A stretch of DNA of 64,000 nt from Alistipes communis (GCF_006542665.1 NZ_AP019735.1:2976001-3040000), one strand, 5' to 3'; shown: positions 1-8,750, counted from the first letter of the stretch. Program-made: numbers and translations. Notes: a model not told the origin generated them from the sequence alone.

Positions 1-38
1 ATCAGTCCCCGAAACGCTATGTCGGCAATCGATCTCAT
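1..38 (-). CDS. Possible 5' end of a gene running off the left edge
   Basis: On the minus strand an ATG at 38-36 opens a frame that stays open to the window edge (start MRSIADIAFRGL). It lies about 12 nt downstream of the expected start site of a TATCTTTG promoter box at 57-64, which is the main reason to list it. Only 12 codons are visible, so no function can be given and the gene may not be real. Confidence 0.3.
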   Translation of the reverse strand, partial: MRSIADIAFRGL

Positions 39-56
39 CGTCGGATTTATACGAAA

Positions 57-64
57 CAAAGATA
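57..64 (-). promoter_or_regulatory. Bacteroidetes -7 box (TATCTTTG)
   Basis: Exact match to TAnnTTTG on the minus strand, pointing off the left edge. No TTTG is found at the preferred -33 distance, so it rests on the -7 box alone. Confidence 0.4.
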
Positions 65-128
65 ACGCCCCGAACGGCTTTCCGGTGCCGAAAGCGGGGT
101 CAACGGGCAAAATCGGCGGGTGAACCGA

Positions 129-896
129 CTAATCGGCAGGGTGAACCGACGTAAGCCAACGCTTGAATTCGGGAACCCGGGCCTTGGAGATGACGATCCG
201 TTCGGGTGTTTCGACGCTCAGACGCAACGCCAGCCGGCTGCCGAACCAGACCGCGATCTCGGCGACGGCCTGCCGCGCGACGATGAACTGGCGGTTGGCA
301 CGGAAGAAATCGCTCGCCGGCAACAACGTCTGCAACGTTTCGAGCGGCTTGTCGAGCGGATACTTCTCACCGTCGAGCGTACAGGCCGTCACCCGCTCGT
401 CGCTCGTGTAACAATAGGCGATCCGCTCGCGTTGCAGAGGAATGAACTTGTCGCGCACGCGCACCAGGAAAACCTGCTGTCGCTCGTTGGCACGCTCCGC
501 CAGCCGTTCGACCCGCTCGCTGTAACGGCTGCGTTCCAATCCCGAAAGCCGCCGCAACTTCTCCAGCGCACGGCGCACCTCTTCCTCCTTGATCGGTTTG
601 AGCAGGTAGTCGATGCTGTCGACCTTGAAGGCTTCGAGCGCATAGCGGTCGTAGGCGGTCGTGAAAATGACGGGAGCCGTGAGCGAAACCCGTTCGAAAA
701 TCCGAAACGCCTCGCCGTCGGCCAGATGAATATCCATAAGCACAAGATCGGGCTGCGGATGCGTCCCGAACCACTCGACGCTCTCCTCGACCCCTTCGAG
801 CACCGCCGTGATCTCCACGGCCGGCGCCACACGGTGCAGGATCGACTGCAAGTTGACCGCAGCGGCGGTTTCGTCCTCGATGATTACGGCTTTCAT
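129..896 (-). CDS. LytTR-family DNA-binding response regulator
   Basis: A 255-residue cytoplasmic regulator. The N-terminal receiver domain (about 1-120) begins MKAVIIEDE, with the acidic pocket at E7/D8, the phosphoacceptor D55 in LVLMDIH and the conserved K of YLLKPI. A LytTR DNA-binding domain follows (about 150-250; VRVRDKFIPLQRERIAY, then FFRANRQFIV). The start at 896 is chosen because its ATG overlaps the stop of the upstream kinase gene (ATGA) and fits the receiver domain; the frame extends further upstream but only through the kinase gene. Together with that kinase it forms a LytS/LytTR-type two-component system. Target genes cannot be told from the sequence. Confidence 0.93.
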   Translation of the reverse strand: MKAVIIEDETAAAVNLQSILHRVAPAVEITAVLEGVEESVEWFGTHPQPDLVLMDIHLADGEAFRIFERVSLTAPVIFTTAYDRYALEAFKVDSIDYLLKPIKEEEVRRALEKLRRLSGLERSRYSERVERLAERANERQQVFLVRVRDKFIPLQRERIAYCYTSDERVTACTLDGEKYPLDKPLETLQTLLPASDFFRANRQFIVARQAVAEIAVWFGSRLALRLSVETPERIVISKARVPEFKRWLTSVHPAD

Positions 897-2269
897 TTCG
901 TGCGGGGTTTCAGAAGCGACATGCAGACCGAGAAGATCTCCTCGCTGCGGTCGATGCGGATGCCGTGGCCCGTGATGAGCTGCCAACGGCTGTCGAGGTT
1001 GTGCAGGCCGATTCCCGTACAAGGTTCGGCGTCGAGCTTCGGCAAGAGGGGATTCGACACGACCAGCTGGCCGTTTTCGACGCGGATCGAAACACGCAGC
1101 GGGCGGCGTTTGGTTATGGCGTTGTGCTTGACGGCATTCGACAGCAGCTCCTGCAACGTCAGCACGGGCAGTCGGTAATCCAAGTATTTCGGGGCGACAT
1201 CGACATCGAAAAAGAGCTTGTCGGCATAGCGTATCTTGAACAGGTATCCGTAGGCTTCGGCGAAACGCAACTCCTCCGCGAGCGTCGTCAGCATGTTCTG
1301 GCCGTTGCGGATGATATAGCGAAACGAGAAGGAGAGCTGGTCGATGTAGGTGAGTGCCTTCTGTTCGTCGCCCTCGCGCACGAGCATCGCCAGCGAATTG
1401 AGCGAATTGAAGAAGAAGTGGGGGTTGATCTGGCTCACCAGCATGTTGTAGCGCGTCGTGAGGTTCTCGCTTTTGAGTTGTTCGTTCTCGACCTCCATCG
1501 CCTGACGCTGACGAAGCAACCGGCTGATCTGCCCGTACAGGAGTACGACGACCAGCGTGAACGAACACTTCATGATCAGGTTATAGTCGAGCCAGCTGCC
1601 GCTGAGCGCCAATATCGTCAGCTCGTGCGTCCGCCAACGCACGACAGGGGCGATGAAATAGAGCCCGACGGCAAGCCCCGCACACAGCAGACCGCGTTTG
1701 AAAAATCCCGACATCGGCCGCACGCGGTCGCCCAGCCGCAGGAGCGAAAGCAGCAGGAAAGCCAGCACGAAGAAATAGAAGAGCTGCAACGCGAAGATCA
1801 CCCCCTCCTGCGGACGTTCGAAGATCACTCCGTAATCGAACGGCTCGCCGTTGCGTTCCAGCACTTGTCCCAGCACGAGCCGTCCGCCCGAACGGTGCGA
1901 TTCGAGCGCGTCGGCCAACAGATGGTCGCCCGACCGCAACCGCAGGAAGCGCGCCGAATTGCGGGGGATATAGACGCTGTCGCGCGCCGGTGCGACCTCC
2001 GCGAGTCCCGTAGCGGCGGCATCGCCGTCCGAAAGCCTCTCCGGCGAAACGTAAAGCAGATAGCCGTGCCCGTCGGGCGAAATCCACACGTCGCCTTCGA
2101 CGCGGACAATCTCCCGATCCGTCCGCAGCTCCCGGCTGAAAGGCGGATGCCGATCGTCGCTCTTTTCGACCACGAGCAACAGCACGTAGGAGAAATTGAC
2201 CACCAGTGAAATGGCCACGGCGATCAACAGGTTGACGACGATTCCGCTGTATTTCGACGGTCGGGACAT
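893..2269 (-). CDS. LytS/YehU-type sensor histidine kinase
   Basis: A 458-residue membrane kinase. One N-terminal transmembrane helix (about 11-34) is followed by an extracytoplasmic stretch (about 40-155), then several hydrophobic helices (about 158-240) and a coiled coil. The His_kinase domain (pfam06580 type) has the phosphoacceptor motif around H284 (NPHFFFNSLNSL), followed by an HATPase-like end with the LQELLSNAVKHN N-box and a GIGLHNL G-box. It overlaps the response regulator by 4 nt, so the two are translationally coupled. The ligand is unknown. The TCS starts 14 nt downstream of the carbonic-anhydrase-like gene on the same strand, so the three may be cotranscribed. Confidence 0.92.
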   Translation of the reverse strand: MSRPSKYSGIVVNLLIAVAISLVVNFSYVLLLVVEKSDDRHPPFSRELRTDREIVRVEGDVWISPDGHGYLLYVSPERLSDGDAAATGLAEVAPARDSVYIPRNSARFLRLRSGDHLLADALESHRSGGRLVLGQVLERNGEPFDYGVIFERPQEGVIFALQLFYFFVLAFLLLSLLRLGDRVRPMSGFFKRGLLCAGLAVGLYFIAPVVRWRTHELTILALSGSWLDYNLIMKCSFTLVVVLLYGQISRLLRQRQAMEVENEQLKSENLTTRYNMLVSQINPHFFFNSLNSLAMLVREGDEQKALTYIDQLSFSFRYIIRNGQNMLTTLAEELRFAEAYGYLFKIRYADKLFFDVDVAPKYLDYRLPVLTLQELLSNAVKHNAITKRRPLRVSIRVENGQLVVSNPLLPKLDAEPCTGIGLHNLDSRWQLITGHGIRIDRSEEIFSVCMSLLKPRTK

Positions 2270-2283
2270 TCGCTATCGGACAG

Positions 2284-2817
2284 CTATTTGCCCTCCTCGT
2301 ACCACGAGGCGTACATACGGTAGTCGCGGGCGATGCGCAGGATGATCTCTTCGCGTTGTTCGGGCGTAATCTCCTTGACCTTGCGGGCCGGGACGCCGGC
2401 ATAGACCGAATCGGGTTCGAGTTTCGCGCCCGACAACACCAGCGCGCCTGCGGCCACGATGCAGCCCGACGCCACGACGGCGTTGTCGAGCACCGTGGCC
2501 CCCATGCCGATCAAGCAGTTGTCCTCGATGATCGCACCGTGGATCGTGGCGTTGTGACCGATCGACACGTCGTTGCCGATATGCGTCTGCGAAGGGTGGG
2601 GCGCGCCGTCGTAGAGCGTATGGATCACCGTCCCGTCCTGGATGTTGGTCCGGTCGCCGACGGTGATCGAATTGACGTCGCCGCGCAGGACGGTGTTGAA
2701 CCAGATCGAACTGTCGCGGCCGACGGTCACGTCGCCGATCAGCACGGCCGTTTCGGCCACGAACGTCCCTTCGCCCACACGAGGCGTATGCCCCCGTACC
2801 TCTTTTATATATGCCAT
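2284..2817 (-). CDS. Gamma carbonic anhydrase family protein (left-handed beta helix)
   Basis: A 177-residue protein made of hexapeptide repeats (for example VLIGDVTVGRDSSIWFN, then IGNDVSIGHNATIHG) that form a left-handed beta helix, as in YrdA/CaiE-type gamma carbonic anhydrases. The zinc-ligand histidines of the family appear in IHTLYDG, HPSQTHIG and IGHNA. The start MAYIKEVRG is chosen because AGGAGG lies 6-7 nt upstream, an unusually good Shine-Dalgarno for this phylum; a longer frame begins 15 codons earlier without one. Enzyme activity is not assured, since many family members have no demonstrated hydratase activity. Confidence 0.9.
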   Translation of the reverse strand: MAYIKEVRGHTPRVGEGTFVAETAVLIGDVTVGRDSSIWFNTVLRGDVNSITVGDRTNIQDGTVIHTLYDGAPHPSQTHIGNDVSIGHNATIHGAIIEDNCLIGMGATVLDNAVVASGCIVAAGALVLSGAKLEPDSVYAGVPARKVKEITPEQREEIILRIARDYRMYASWYEEGK

Positions 2818-3027
2818 ATCGATTCCTCCTTTTCGTACTGCGGATGCGGAAACGCCCCGCACCCTCTATCTTGCAAAAATAGGAACTCCGCACGAGAATT
2901 CCAACTCTTCGGGCGGCGAAGCGGTGAAAAAACTTTCGGCCTGAATCCGTCACGCAGCTCCGCGCGGTTCGCCGCCGGCGGCAGACACAGCACGAGCCGC
3001 AGCGGATCGCAGTCCGCCGCATGGGAA

Positions 3028-3036
3028 GGGGGGGGG
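3028..3036 (+). repeat. Run of nine G's
   Basis: Homopolymer G9 in the gap between the divergent carbonic-anhydrase-like gene and metK, 40 bp upstream of the -33 box of the metK promoter. Two other G9 runs occur in the window (30833-30841, 34491-34499). A tract of this length can change length by slippage, but here it lies outside coding sequence. Confidence 0.9.
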
Positions 3037-3076
3037 TACACGAAGCAGGGACACCCTTACGCAAAATGCGAATAAA

Positions 3077-3108
3077 TTTGCTTTTGCGCCCGACTTTTCC
3101 TATCTTTG
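3077..3108 (+). promoter_or_regulatory. metK promoter
   Basis: TTTG at 3077-3080 and TATCTTTG at 3101-3108 with a 20-bp spacer, an exact match to the Bacteroidetes housekeeping promoter. The start site would be near 3115, which leaves a 5' leader of roughly 295 nt before metK. Confidence 0.75.
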
Positions 3109-3258
3109 CGCGTCGCAATTCCGCAAGGGAGCGCGGCGATGGAATGTGGAAAGATTTGACTGATTGCAAACCACAATAAAAAATCGCTAAAACAGCTTCG
3201 TTTTTTATTCCCAACAGCCAATTTTTCCCGTTTCGATACGTTTAACTCAGCGAACGAT

Positions 3259-3390
3259 CTTCCGCCCACAACGGAAGACTCGAAAGGGTTGTCCGATCGA
3301 AGGACCGGCCTGCATGTGACAGGCCACGGAGTGAGTCCGGCAAGTCCCGCGTCGAGGCCCTCGACAATTGACAAATCTTGCCGGACTCAC
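3259..3390 (+). promoter_or_regulatory. Structured 5' leader of metK, candidate cis-regulatory RNA
   Basis: Within the long untranslated leader there are three hairpins in a row: CTTCCG/CGGAAG (3259-3277), GGCCTG/CAGGCC (3307-3325), and a perfect 14-bp stem GTGAGTCCGGCAAG (3331-3344) pairing with 3377-3390. The last stem encloses a further hairpin GTCGAG/CTCGAC (3351-3365) and ends 19 nt before the metK ATG. There is no U-run after it, so it is not a simple terminator. metK is a classic target of S-adenosylmethionine riboswitches, but this sequence does not match the SAM-I or SAM-II cores as I know them. Class and ligand are unknown. Confidence 0.55.
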
Positions 3391-3409
3391 ACGTTAAATT
3401 GTATTGAAA

Positions 3410-4714
3410 ATGGGTTATCTATTCACGTCGGAATCGGTGTCGGAAGGACACCCCGACAAAATCTCGGATCAGATTTCGGACGCCATCCTGGACGAATTCC
3501 TGCGTCACGACGCAAGCGCCAAGGTCGCCTGCGAAACGCTCTGCACGACGGGACTCGTCGTCGTGGCGGGCGAAGTGCGCTCGGAAGCCTACGTCGACGT
3601 ACAGGGCGTGGCGCGCCGGGTCATCAACCGCATCGGCTACACCCGCAGCGAATACCAGTTCGACGGCAATTCGTGCGGCGTGCTCTCGGCCATCCACGAA
3701 CAGTCGCCCGACATCAACCAGGGCGTCGTACGCGCCGCCGAAGAGGAGCAGGGCGCGGGCGACCAGGGCATCATGTTCGGTTACGCCTGCAACGAGACGC
3801 GCGAGTACATGCCCGCGACGCTCATCCTCTCGCACGTCATCCTCAAGGAGCTGGCCGTCATTCGCCGCGAAGGCGAAACGATGACCTATCTGCGCCCCGA
3901 CTCAAAATCGCAGGTGACGATCGAATACGACGAAGCGACGGGCCGTCCCCTGCGCGTACATACGATCGTCGTCTCGACACAGCACGACGACTTCATCGCC
4001 GCCGGCAACGGCATCGACGAAAAGGAGGCCGAGCGGCGGATGCAGGAGCGCATCCGCGAGGACGTGCGCACGATTCTCATTCCGCGCGTCAAGGCACGTC
4101 TCGAACGCGCCGGCGACAAACTGGCGTCGCTCATCGGCGACGACTACATCCTGCATGTGAACCCTACGGGCAAATTCGTCATCGGCGGCCCCCATGGCGA
4201 CACGGGCCTCACGGGACGGAAGATCATCGTCGACACCTACGGCGGCCGCGGTGCCCACGGCGGCGGTGCCTTCTCGGGCAAGGACTCCTCGAAAGTGGAC
4301 CGTTCGGCAGCCTACGCCGCCCGCCACATCGCCAAAAACATGGTGGCTGCGGGCATAGCCGACGAGGTACTCGTCGAACTTTCGTACGCGATCGGCATTG
4401 CCCGGCCGTTGTCGGTCTATGTCGACACCTACCGGTCGAAGCGTCCCGCAGCGATCGACGGCATGACCGACGGCGAGATCGCACGCCGCATCGAGCGGTT
4501 GTTCGACCTGCGTCCGGCGGCGATCGTCAAACGGTTCGGCCTGACGAACCCGATCTTCGAGGCGACGGCCTCCTACGGCCACTTCGGCAATCGTCCGTAT
4601 ACCCGCACCGAAAAGCTTTGGCGCGACGGACACGAAGTCGAACGGGAGATCGAGTATTTCGGCTGGGAGAAACTCGACGCCGTAGAACTGATCCGCAAGG
4701 AGTTCGGACTTTGA
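3410..4714 (+). CDS. metK: S-adenosylmethionine synthetase
   Basis: A 434-residue cytoplasmic enzyme that makes S-adenosylmethionine from methionine and ATP. The family motifs are present: GHPDKISDQ near the N terminus (catalytic His, Mg ligand Asp), GAGDQGIMFGYA in the middle, and GGPHGDTGLTGRK with the glycine-rich loop. The length is about 50 residues above the E. coli enzyme, as is usual in Bacteroidetes. The ATG at 3410 is preferred over an in-frame TTG two codons upstream. It is expressed from its own promoter behind a long structured leader and followed by a terminator, so it appears monocistronic. Confidence 0.97.
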   Translation: MGYLFTSESVSEGHPDKISDQISDAILDEFLRHDASAKVACETLCTTGLVVVAGEVRSEAYVDVQGVARRVINRIGYTRSEYQFDGNSCGVLSAIHEQSPDINQGVVRAAEEEQGAGDQGIMFGYACNETREYMPATLILSHVILKELAVIRREGETMTYLRPDSKSQVTIEYDEATGRPLRVHTIVVSTQHDDFIAAGNGIDEKEAERRMQERIREDVRTILIPRVKARLERAGDKLASLIGDDYILHVNPTGKFVIGGPHGDTGLTGRKIIVDTYGGRGAHGGGAFSGKDSSKVDRSAAYAARHIAKNMVAAGIADEVLVELSYAIGIARPLSVYVDTYRSKRPAAIDGMTDGEIARRIERLFDLRPAAIVKRFGLTNPIFEATASYGHFGNRPYTRTEKLWRDGHEVEREIEYFGWEKLDAVELIRKEFGL

Positions 4715-4735
4715 CCCTGCGCCGCAGAAGGCGTA

Positions 4736-4774
4736 AAAACGGGACGATGGCTTTGCGGCCGTCGTCCCGTTTTC
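4736..4774 (+). terminator. Terminator after metK
   Basis: Stem AAAACGGGACGA/TCGTCCCGTTTT with a GC-rich loop, starting about 20 nt after the metK stop and ending in a T-run. Confidence 0.8.
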
Positions 4775-4877
4775 CATTTCGTACGAATGATTCCGACAAA
4801 CCTTGCAGAGTAGCATGAAAACAGGGTGCATGGTACCATTCTTGCGGCGAAACGACGAACCTTAAACAAGCAACGAC

Positions 4878-5093
4878 ATGAGAAAAATCAAGCTGCCGAC
4901 CGACCGCACCGTTTTCTCCACGGACAACAACGGCTATGCCGGCAACGAACGCGACGAGACACTGGTCGACCAAAATCTGTGGGACTCCGAAATCGCTGCG
5001 GACGACCGCATCCCCGACGGAATCGGCGAAATCGGCGAAGACGACCGTCCCGTCTACGACGAGGAGGGGTATACGCACGCACCGGGGGAGTGA
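4878..5093 (+). CDS. Small acidic protein of unknown function
   Basis: A 71-residue frame starting MRKIKLPTDRTVF and very rich in Asp and Glu (for example IGEIGEDDRPVYDEEGY). No signal peptide, membrane segment or known motif is visible. It stands alone between metK and the HtrA gene, downstream of the metK terminator. The amino acid composition and a clean start suggest a real gene, but I do not recognise a family. The 270 nt after it, before the HtrA gene, hold no clear promoter of the usual type. Confidence 0.5.
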   Translation: MRKIKLPTDRTVFSTDNNGYAGNERDETLVDQNLWDSEIAADDRIPDGIGEIGEDDRPVYDEEGYTHAPGE

Positions 5094-5365
5094 CGCCCCC
5101 CGAAAGCAGACGCCGGAAACCGTTCCCGCACCACGGCGTCGGCCGCATCGCCACACTAAGCGGCGCCTTTTCCAGAACATCCCGCACGGACGCGGACAAT
5201 CCCGCCCCTCCCGGCAGAGGCCCCGTCCTGTATATCCCATGCGCGTTTTTTCAACCGGCGATAAAATATTTCACGGCAAGGCACGTTAGTATGTCAGAAT
5301 TTGGAAACGAAGGAATTTGCCCATGATAGAATTCGCCTAAAAGTTTAACGTAATTTTCAGAAGCG

Positions 5366-6856
5366 ATGAAAAAGACTCTTTTATTTTTAGGAATGATTGC
5401 AGTTTCGGCCGTCACGAGCGGCGTAACGGTGTGGACGGTAGACCGCTCGCACACCGACAAAATCGAATATATCGAACGCGAGGTCGAACGTACGCCCGCC
5501 CTCGGTTCGCACTTTACGGCCTACGAAGCCGATAAATATCCCGATCTGACCTATGCGGCCGAGAATGCGGTCAAAGCGGTCGTGAACATCGAAGCGATCC
5601 AGCAGGTCGACGTCTCGTCGGGCTACGGCGGAGGCGCCTACGACCCCTTCTTCGAATTCTTCGGCATTCCGCAGGGCTACGGCCGCCGCGGCGGCCAGCC
5701 GCAGACGCAGGAGCGCCGTGCCGGCGGTTCGGGCGTCATCATCTCCGACGACGGATATATCGTGACGAACAACCACGTGATCGAAGACGCCACGAAGCTG
5801 CGCGTGAAGCTCAACGACGGCCGCAAGTTCGACGCCAAGGTGATCGGCACCGACCCCACGACGGACGTGGCGCTCATCAAGGTCGAGGGCAAGGATCTCC
5901 CGACCATCCCGTTCGGCAACTCCGAGGGGCTGCGGCTGGGCGAGTGGGTGCTGGCGATCGGCTCGCCGTTCGACTTGCAATCGACCATCACGGCAGGGAT
6001 CGTGAGCGCCAAGGCGCGTCAGCTCGACGTGATTCCCGACCAGTTCCGCATCGAGTCGTTCATCCAGACCGACGCGGCGGTCAATCCGGGCAATTCGGGC
6101 GGCGCACTGGTCAACACGCGCGGTGAGCTGGTGGGCATCAACACGCTCATCAAATCGCAGACGGGAAGCTACATCGGCTATTCGTTCGCCATTCCCGAAT
6201 CGATCGTCAAGAAGGTCGTCGTCGACCTGAAAGAGTACGGCGTCGTGCAGCGGGCCCTGCTGGGCATCTCCTATCGCTATATCGATCAGGACTTTATCGA
6301 CCAGATGGGCAAAGAGACCGGCATCAAGGAGTTGGGCGGCGTCTACGTTGCGACCGTCTCGGAGGACGGTGCGGCTTCGGCGGCAGGCATCCGCAAGGGT
6401 GACGTGATCGTAGCCATCGACGGCGTAAAAATCGACAATGCCTCGGCCGTACAGGAGCAAATCGCGAAGCACCGCCCCAACGATAAGGTAAAAATTACGG
6501 TAAAAAGAGACGGGGCAGTGAAACTTTTTGATGTGACCCTGCGTAATAAGGCTGGTAAAACGGAGTTAATCACCCGCGAAGCGGTCGATGTGACCGCCGC
6601 TCTGGGAGGCAAGTTCCGCGATGCCGGCACGAAGCTCTGCCAGGAGTTGGAGATCAAGGGCGGCGTGCAGGTTGTAGGCATCAAATCGAACGGAATTCTG
6701 GCCAGGGCGCGAGTGAAAGAGGGTTTCGTCATCACGCACATCAACGATCGTCCCGTCTACTCGCTCAGCGACATGGAGCGCATGAGCGACAAGATAACGT
6801 CGATCGACGGTATCTATCCCAACGGCCGTGCGGCCAGCTACATGCTGGTCGAATAA
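5366..6856 (+). CDS. degP: HtrA/DegP-type periplasmic serine protease with PDZ domains
   Basis: A 496-residue Do-family protease and chaperone for misfolded envelope proteins. An N-terminal membrane anchor or signal peptide (about 1-26) is followed by the trypsin-like domain with the triad H137 (TNNHVIED), D167 (TTDVALIKV) and S244 (NPGNSGGALV). Two PDZ domains follow (about 290-390 and 400-495); the first has the typical GAASAAGIRKGDVIVAIDG core. The start is supported by the signal sequence MKKTLLFLGM. It lies 231 nt upstream of rpoD on the same strand, and no standard TAnnTTTG box is obvious upstream, which would fit control by an alternative sigma factor (inference). Confidence 0.95.
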   Translation: MKKTLLFLGMIAVSAVTSGVTVWTVDRSHTDKIEYIEREVERTPALGSHFTAYEADKYPDLTYAAENAVKAVVNIEAIQQVDVSSGYGGGAYDPFFEFFGIPQGYGRRGGQPQTQERRAGGSGVIISDDGYIVTNNHVIEDATKLRVKLNDGRKFDAKVIGTDPTTDVALIKVEGKDLPTIPFGNSEGLRLGEWVLAIGSPFDLQSTITAGIVSAKARQLDVIPDQFRIESFIQTDAAVNPGNSGGALVNTRGELVGINTLIKSQTGSYIGYSFAIPESIVKKVVVDLKEYGVVQRALLGISYRYIDQDFIDQMGKETGIKELGGVYVATVSEDGAASAAGIRKGDVIVAIDGVKIDNASAVQEQIAKHRPNDKVKITVKRDGAVKLFDVTLRNKAGKTELITREAVDVTAALGGKFRDAGTKLCQELEIKGGVQVVGIKSNGILARARVKEGFVITHINDRPVYSLSDMERMSDKITSIDGIYPNGRAASYMLVE

Positions 6857-7087
6857 TCCGAAGAGGCCGAACCGTCCGCGCACGCCGTGCGCGAACGACC
6901 GCCTCGCAGGAAGATTCGGTTACACGCCTGTCGGGATTTCGGGAAAAGAGAGAGAGTGAGTGAAGAGAGGGTCCCGGAAACCCGACGGGTTTTCCATAAC
7001 GACGATTTGCCGGGGAGGAGTACGAGGCTTCTCCCCGCGTCGTGTGAAACGGAAGAACGAATTAGTATTATTAGGTTTAGTTAGAGT

Positions 7088-7948
7088 ATGCGTCAATTAA
7101 AAATTACAAAATCCATCACCAACCGCGAGAGCGCCTCGCTCGACAAATATTTGCAGGAGATCGGCAAGGAGGAGCTCATCACGGTGGAGGAAGAGGTGGA
7201 ACTGGCCCAACGAATCCGCAAAGGCGATCAGGAAGCGCTCGAAAAGCTGACCAAGGCCAACCTGCGTTTCGTGGTCTCGGTAGCCAAGCAGTACCAGAAC
7301 CAGGGACTCAGCCTGCCCGACCTGATCAACGAAGGGAACCTCGGCCTGATCAAGGCCGCCGAGAAGTTCGACGAGACGCGCGGTTTCAAATTCATCTCCT
7401 ACGCCGTGTGGTGGATTCGCCAGTCGATCCTTCAAGCGTTGGCCGAACAGTCGCGTATCGTGCGTCTGCCGCTCAATCAGGTCGGATCGCTCAACAAGAT
7501 CAACAAGGCGTTCGCCCGTTTCGAGCAGGAGCACGAACGCACGCCGTCGCCCGAAGAACTGGCCACGGAACTGGATCTGCCGCGCGAGAAGGTGACCGAC
7601 ACGCTGCGTGTGGCGGGCCGCCACGTTTCGGTCGACGCGCCGTTCGCCGACGGCGAGGACAACTCGCTGCTCGACGTGCTGGTCAATCCCGACTCGCCCA
7701 ACGCCGACCGCGGACTGATCAGCGAATCACTCTCGACCGAAGTCGATCGGGCGTTGGAGACGCTCACCGAGCGCGAACGCGACATCATCAAATATTTCTT
7801 CGGCATCGGCTGTTCGGAAATGACGCTCGAAGAGATCGGCGAGAAGTTCGACCTCACGCGCGAACGCGTCCGCCAGATCAAGGAAAAGGCCATCCGCCGT
7901 CTGCGCCACTCGTCGCGCAGCAAACTGTTGAAATCCTATCTGGGATAA
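7088..7948 (+). CDS. rpoD: Primary RNA polymerase sigma factor
   Basis: A 286-residue sigma-70 factor. Region 1.2 (SLDKYLQEIGKEELIT) is followed directly by region 2 (LRFVVSVAKQYQNQG, DLINEGNLGLIKAAEKFD, FKFISYAVWWIRQSI), region 3 (about 150-210) and region 4 (TLEEIGEKFDLTRERVRQI helix-turn-helix). It lacks region 1.1 and the large non-conserved insert of E. coli RpoD, which is the normal form of the housekeeping sigma factor in Bacteroidetes. It would recognise the TTTG/TAnnTTTG promoters seen across this window. Confidence 0.96.
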   Translation: MRQLKITKSITNRESASLDKYLQEIGKEELITVEEEVELAQRIRKGDQEALEKLTKANLRFVVSVAKQYQNQGLSLPDLINEGNLGLIKAAEKFDETRGFKFISYAVWWIRQSILQALAEQSRIVRLPLNQVGSLNKINKAFARFEQEHERTPSPEELATELDLPREKVTDTLRVAGRHVSVDAPFADGEDNSLLDVLVNPDSPNADRGLISESLSTEVDRALETLTERERDIIKYFFGIGCSEMTLEEIGEKFDLTRERVRQIKEKAIRRLRHSSRSKLLKSYLG

Positions 7949-7974
7949 CTTCCCGTACAGCGGTTGCCCGCATG

Positions 7975-8020
7975 AAAGACCTGCGGCTGCAAGATTCGAT
8001 CTTGCAGCCGCAGGTCTTTT
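7975..8020. terminator. Bidirectional terminator between rpoD and the convergent small gene
   Basis: A 21-bp perfect stem AAAGACCTGCGGCTGCAAGA... with a 3-nt loop and T-runs on both sides. It serves rpoD on the plus strand and the gene ending at 8065 on the minus strand. Confidence 0.9.
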
Positions 8021-8064
8021 CCGGCCGAAGGATCCCGCCCGATCCTTCGGTCCTCGCCGTGCGA

Positions 8065-8496
8065 CTATTTCTTTTCGCGGCGAACCTTCGGCGCCTCGCC
8101 GCATTCGGGTCGGCACTCCGGCCCTTTCGCGTGCGCTTTCTTCCCGACCCGCGGAGCGTGACCGCGTCCCAGACGACTCTGCATCTGCGACCAGCGCATG
8201 AACTGCTCGGTGGAAAGGATCGATTTCATCGCCTCGGCCTCCTTCATTTTGGCCGCACGCGCCTGCTCGCGCAGCGCTTCATCCGCTTGCAGCCGTTCGA
8301 GCATAGCCTCATAGGCCTGTTCGGCCTGCTTTTCGGTCAGTTTCAACTGTGCGGTCATCCGGTCGGTCGCCTTGCGTGCCAGCTGTTCGGTCGTCGGACG
8401 CTCCCGGGGAGGCGCCACCGACTTGTTCTCCTGCGCGAACGCACTCGTCCCCGCCATCAGCAAAAGGGCCATGACGGCCGTCATCATCTTTTTCAT
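8065..8496 (-). CDS. Small secreted helical protein, Spy/DUF4890-like
   Basis: A 143-residue protein with a clear signal peptide (MKKMMTAVMALLLMAGTSAFAQ, cleavage near 22). The mature part is charged and helical, with the pattern ATDRMTAQLKLTEKQAEQAY followed by an SILSTEQFMRW motif. This recalls LTxxQ-type periplasmic proteins such as Spy/CpxP and the Bacteroidetes DUF4890 group. It ends in a basic His/Lys/Arg-rich tail with two cysteines. A role as a periplasmic chaperone or metal-responsive protein is only an inference. Confidence 0.75.
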   Translation of the reverse strand: MKKMMTAVMALLLMAGTSAFAQENKSVAPPRERPTTEQLARKATDRMTAQLKLTEKQAEQAYEAMLERLQADEALREQARAAKMKEAEAMKSILSTEQFMRWSQMQSRLGRGHAPRVGKKAHAKGPECRPECGEAPKVRREKK

Positions 8497-8566
8497 CGTC
8501 GTAAATAGTTAAAATTATACATCGCTCCGACCGGAGCCGAATCCGGTCTGCGGAACATTCCGATAG

Positions 8567-8574
8567 CAAAGATA
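8567..8574 (-). promoter_or_regulatory. -7 box for the small secreted protein gene
   Basis: TATCTTTG on the minus strand, giving a leader of about 65 nt. No good -33 TTTG is present. Confidence 0.5.
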
Positions 8575-8750
8575 GGACGAAGCCGCACGATACGGACCGC
8601 GGGGCGGCCCAAACGGCAAAACTGCGGGATCAACCGCCTCCGAGGCGGGGCGAACCGGCCGCCGATCGCTCCGGCGCGGACGGACGGCCGCAAAAAAGCG
8701 GCGGGAATCCGTTGCTGGATTCCCGCCGAAACGACGACGCGCCTCTTCGT

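Noticed and set aside
3307..3345. Resemblance of the metK leader to a SAM-I riboswitch (GGACCGGCC...TGA...GGCC)
   Set aside because: Only a few bases match; the kink-turn and the other conserved SAM-I blocks are not found, so no class was assigned.
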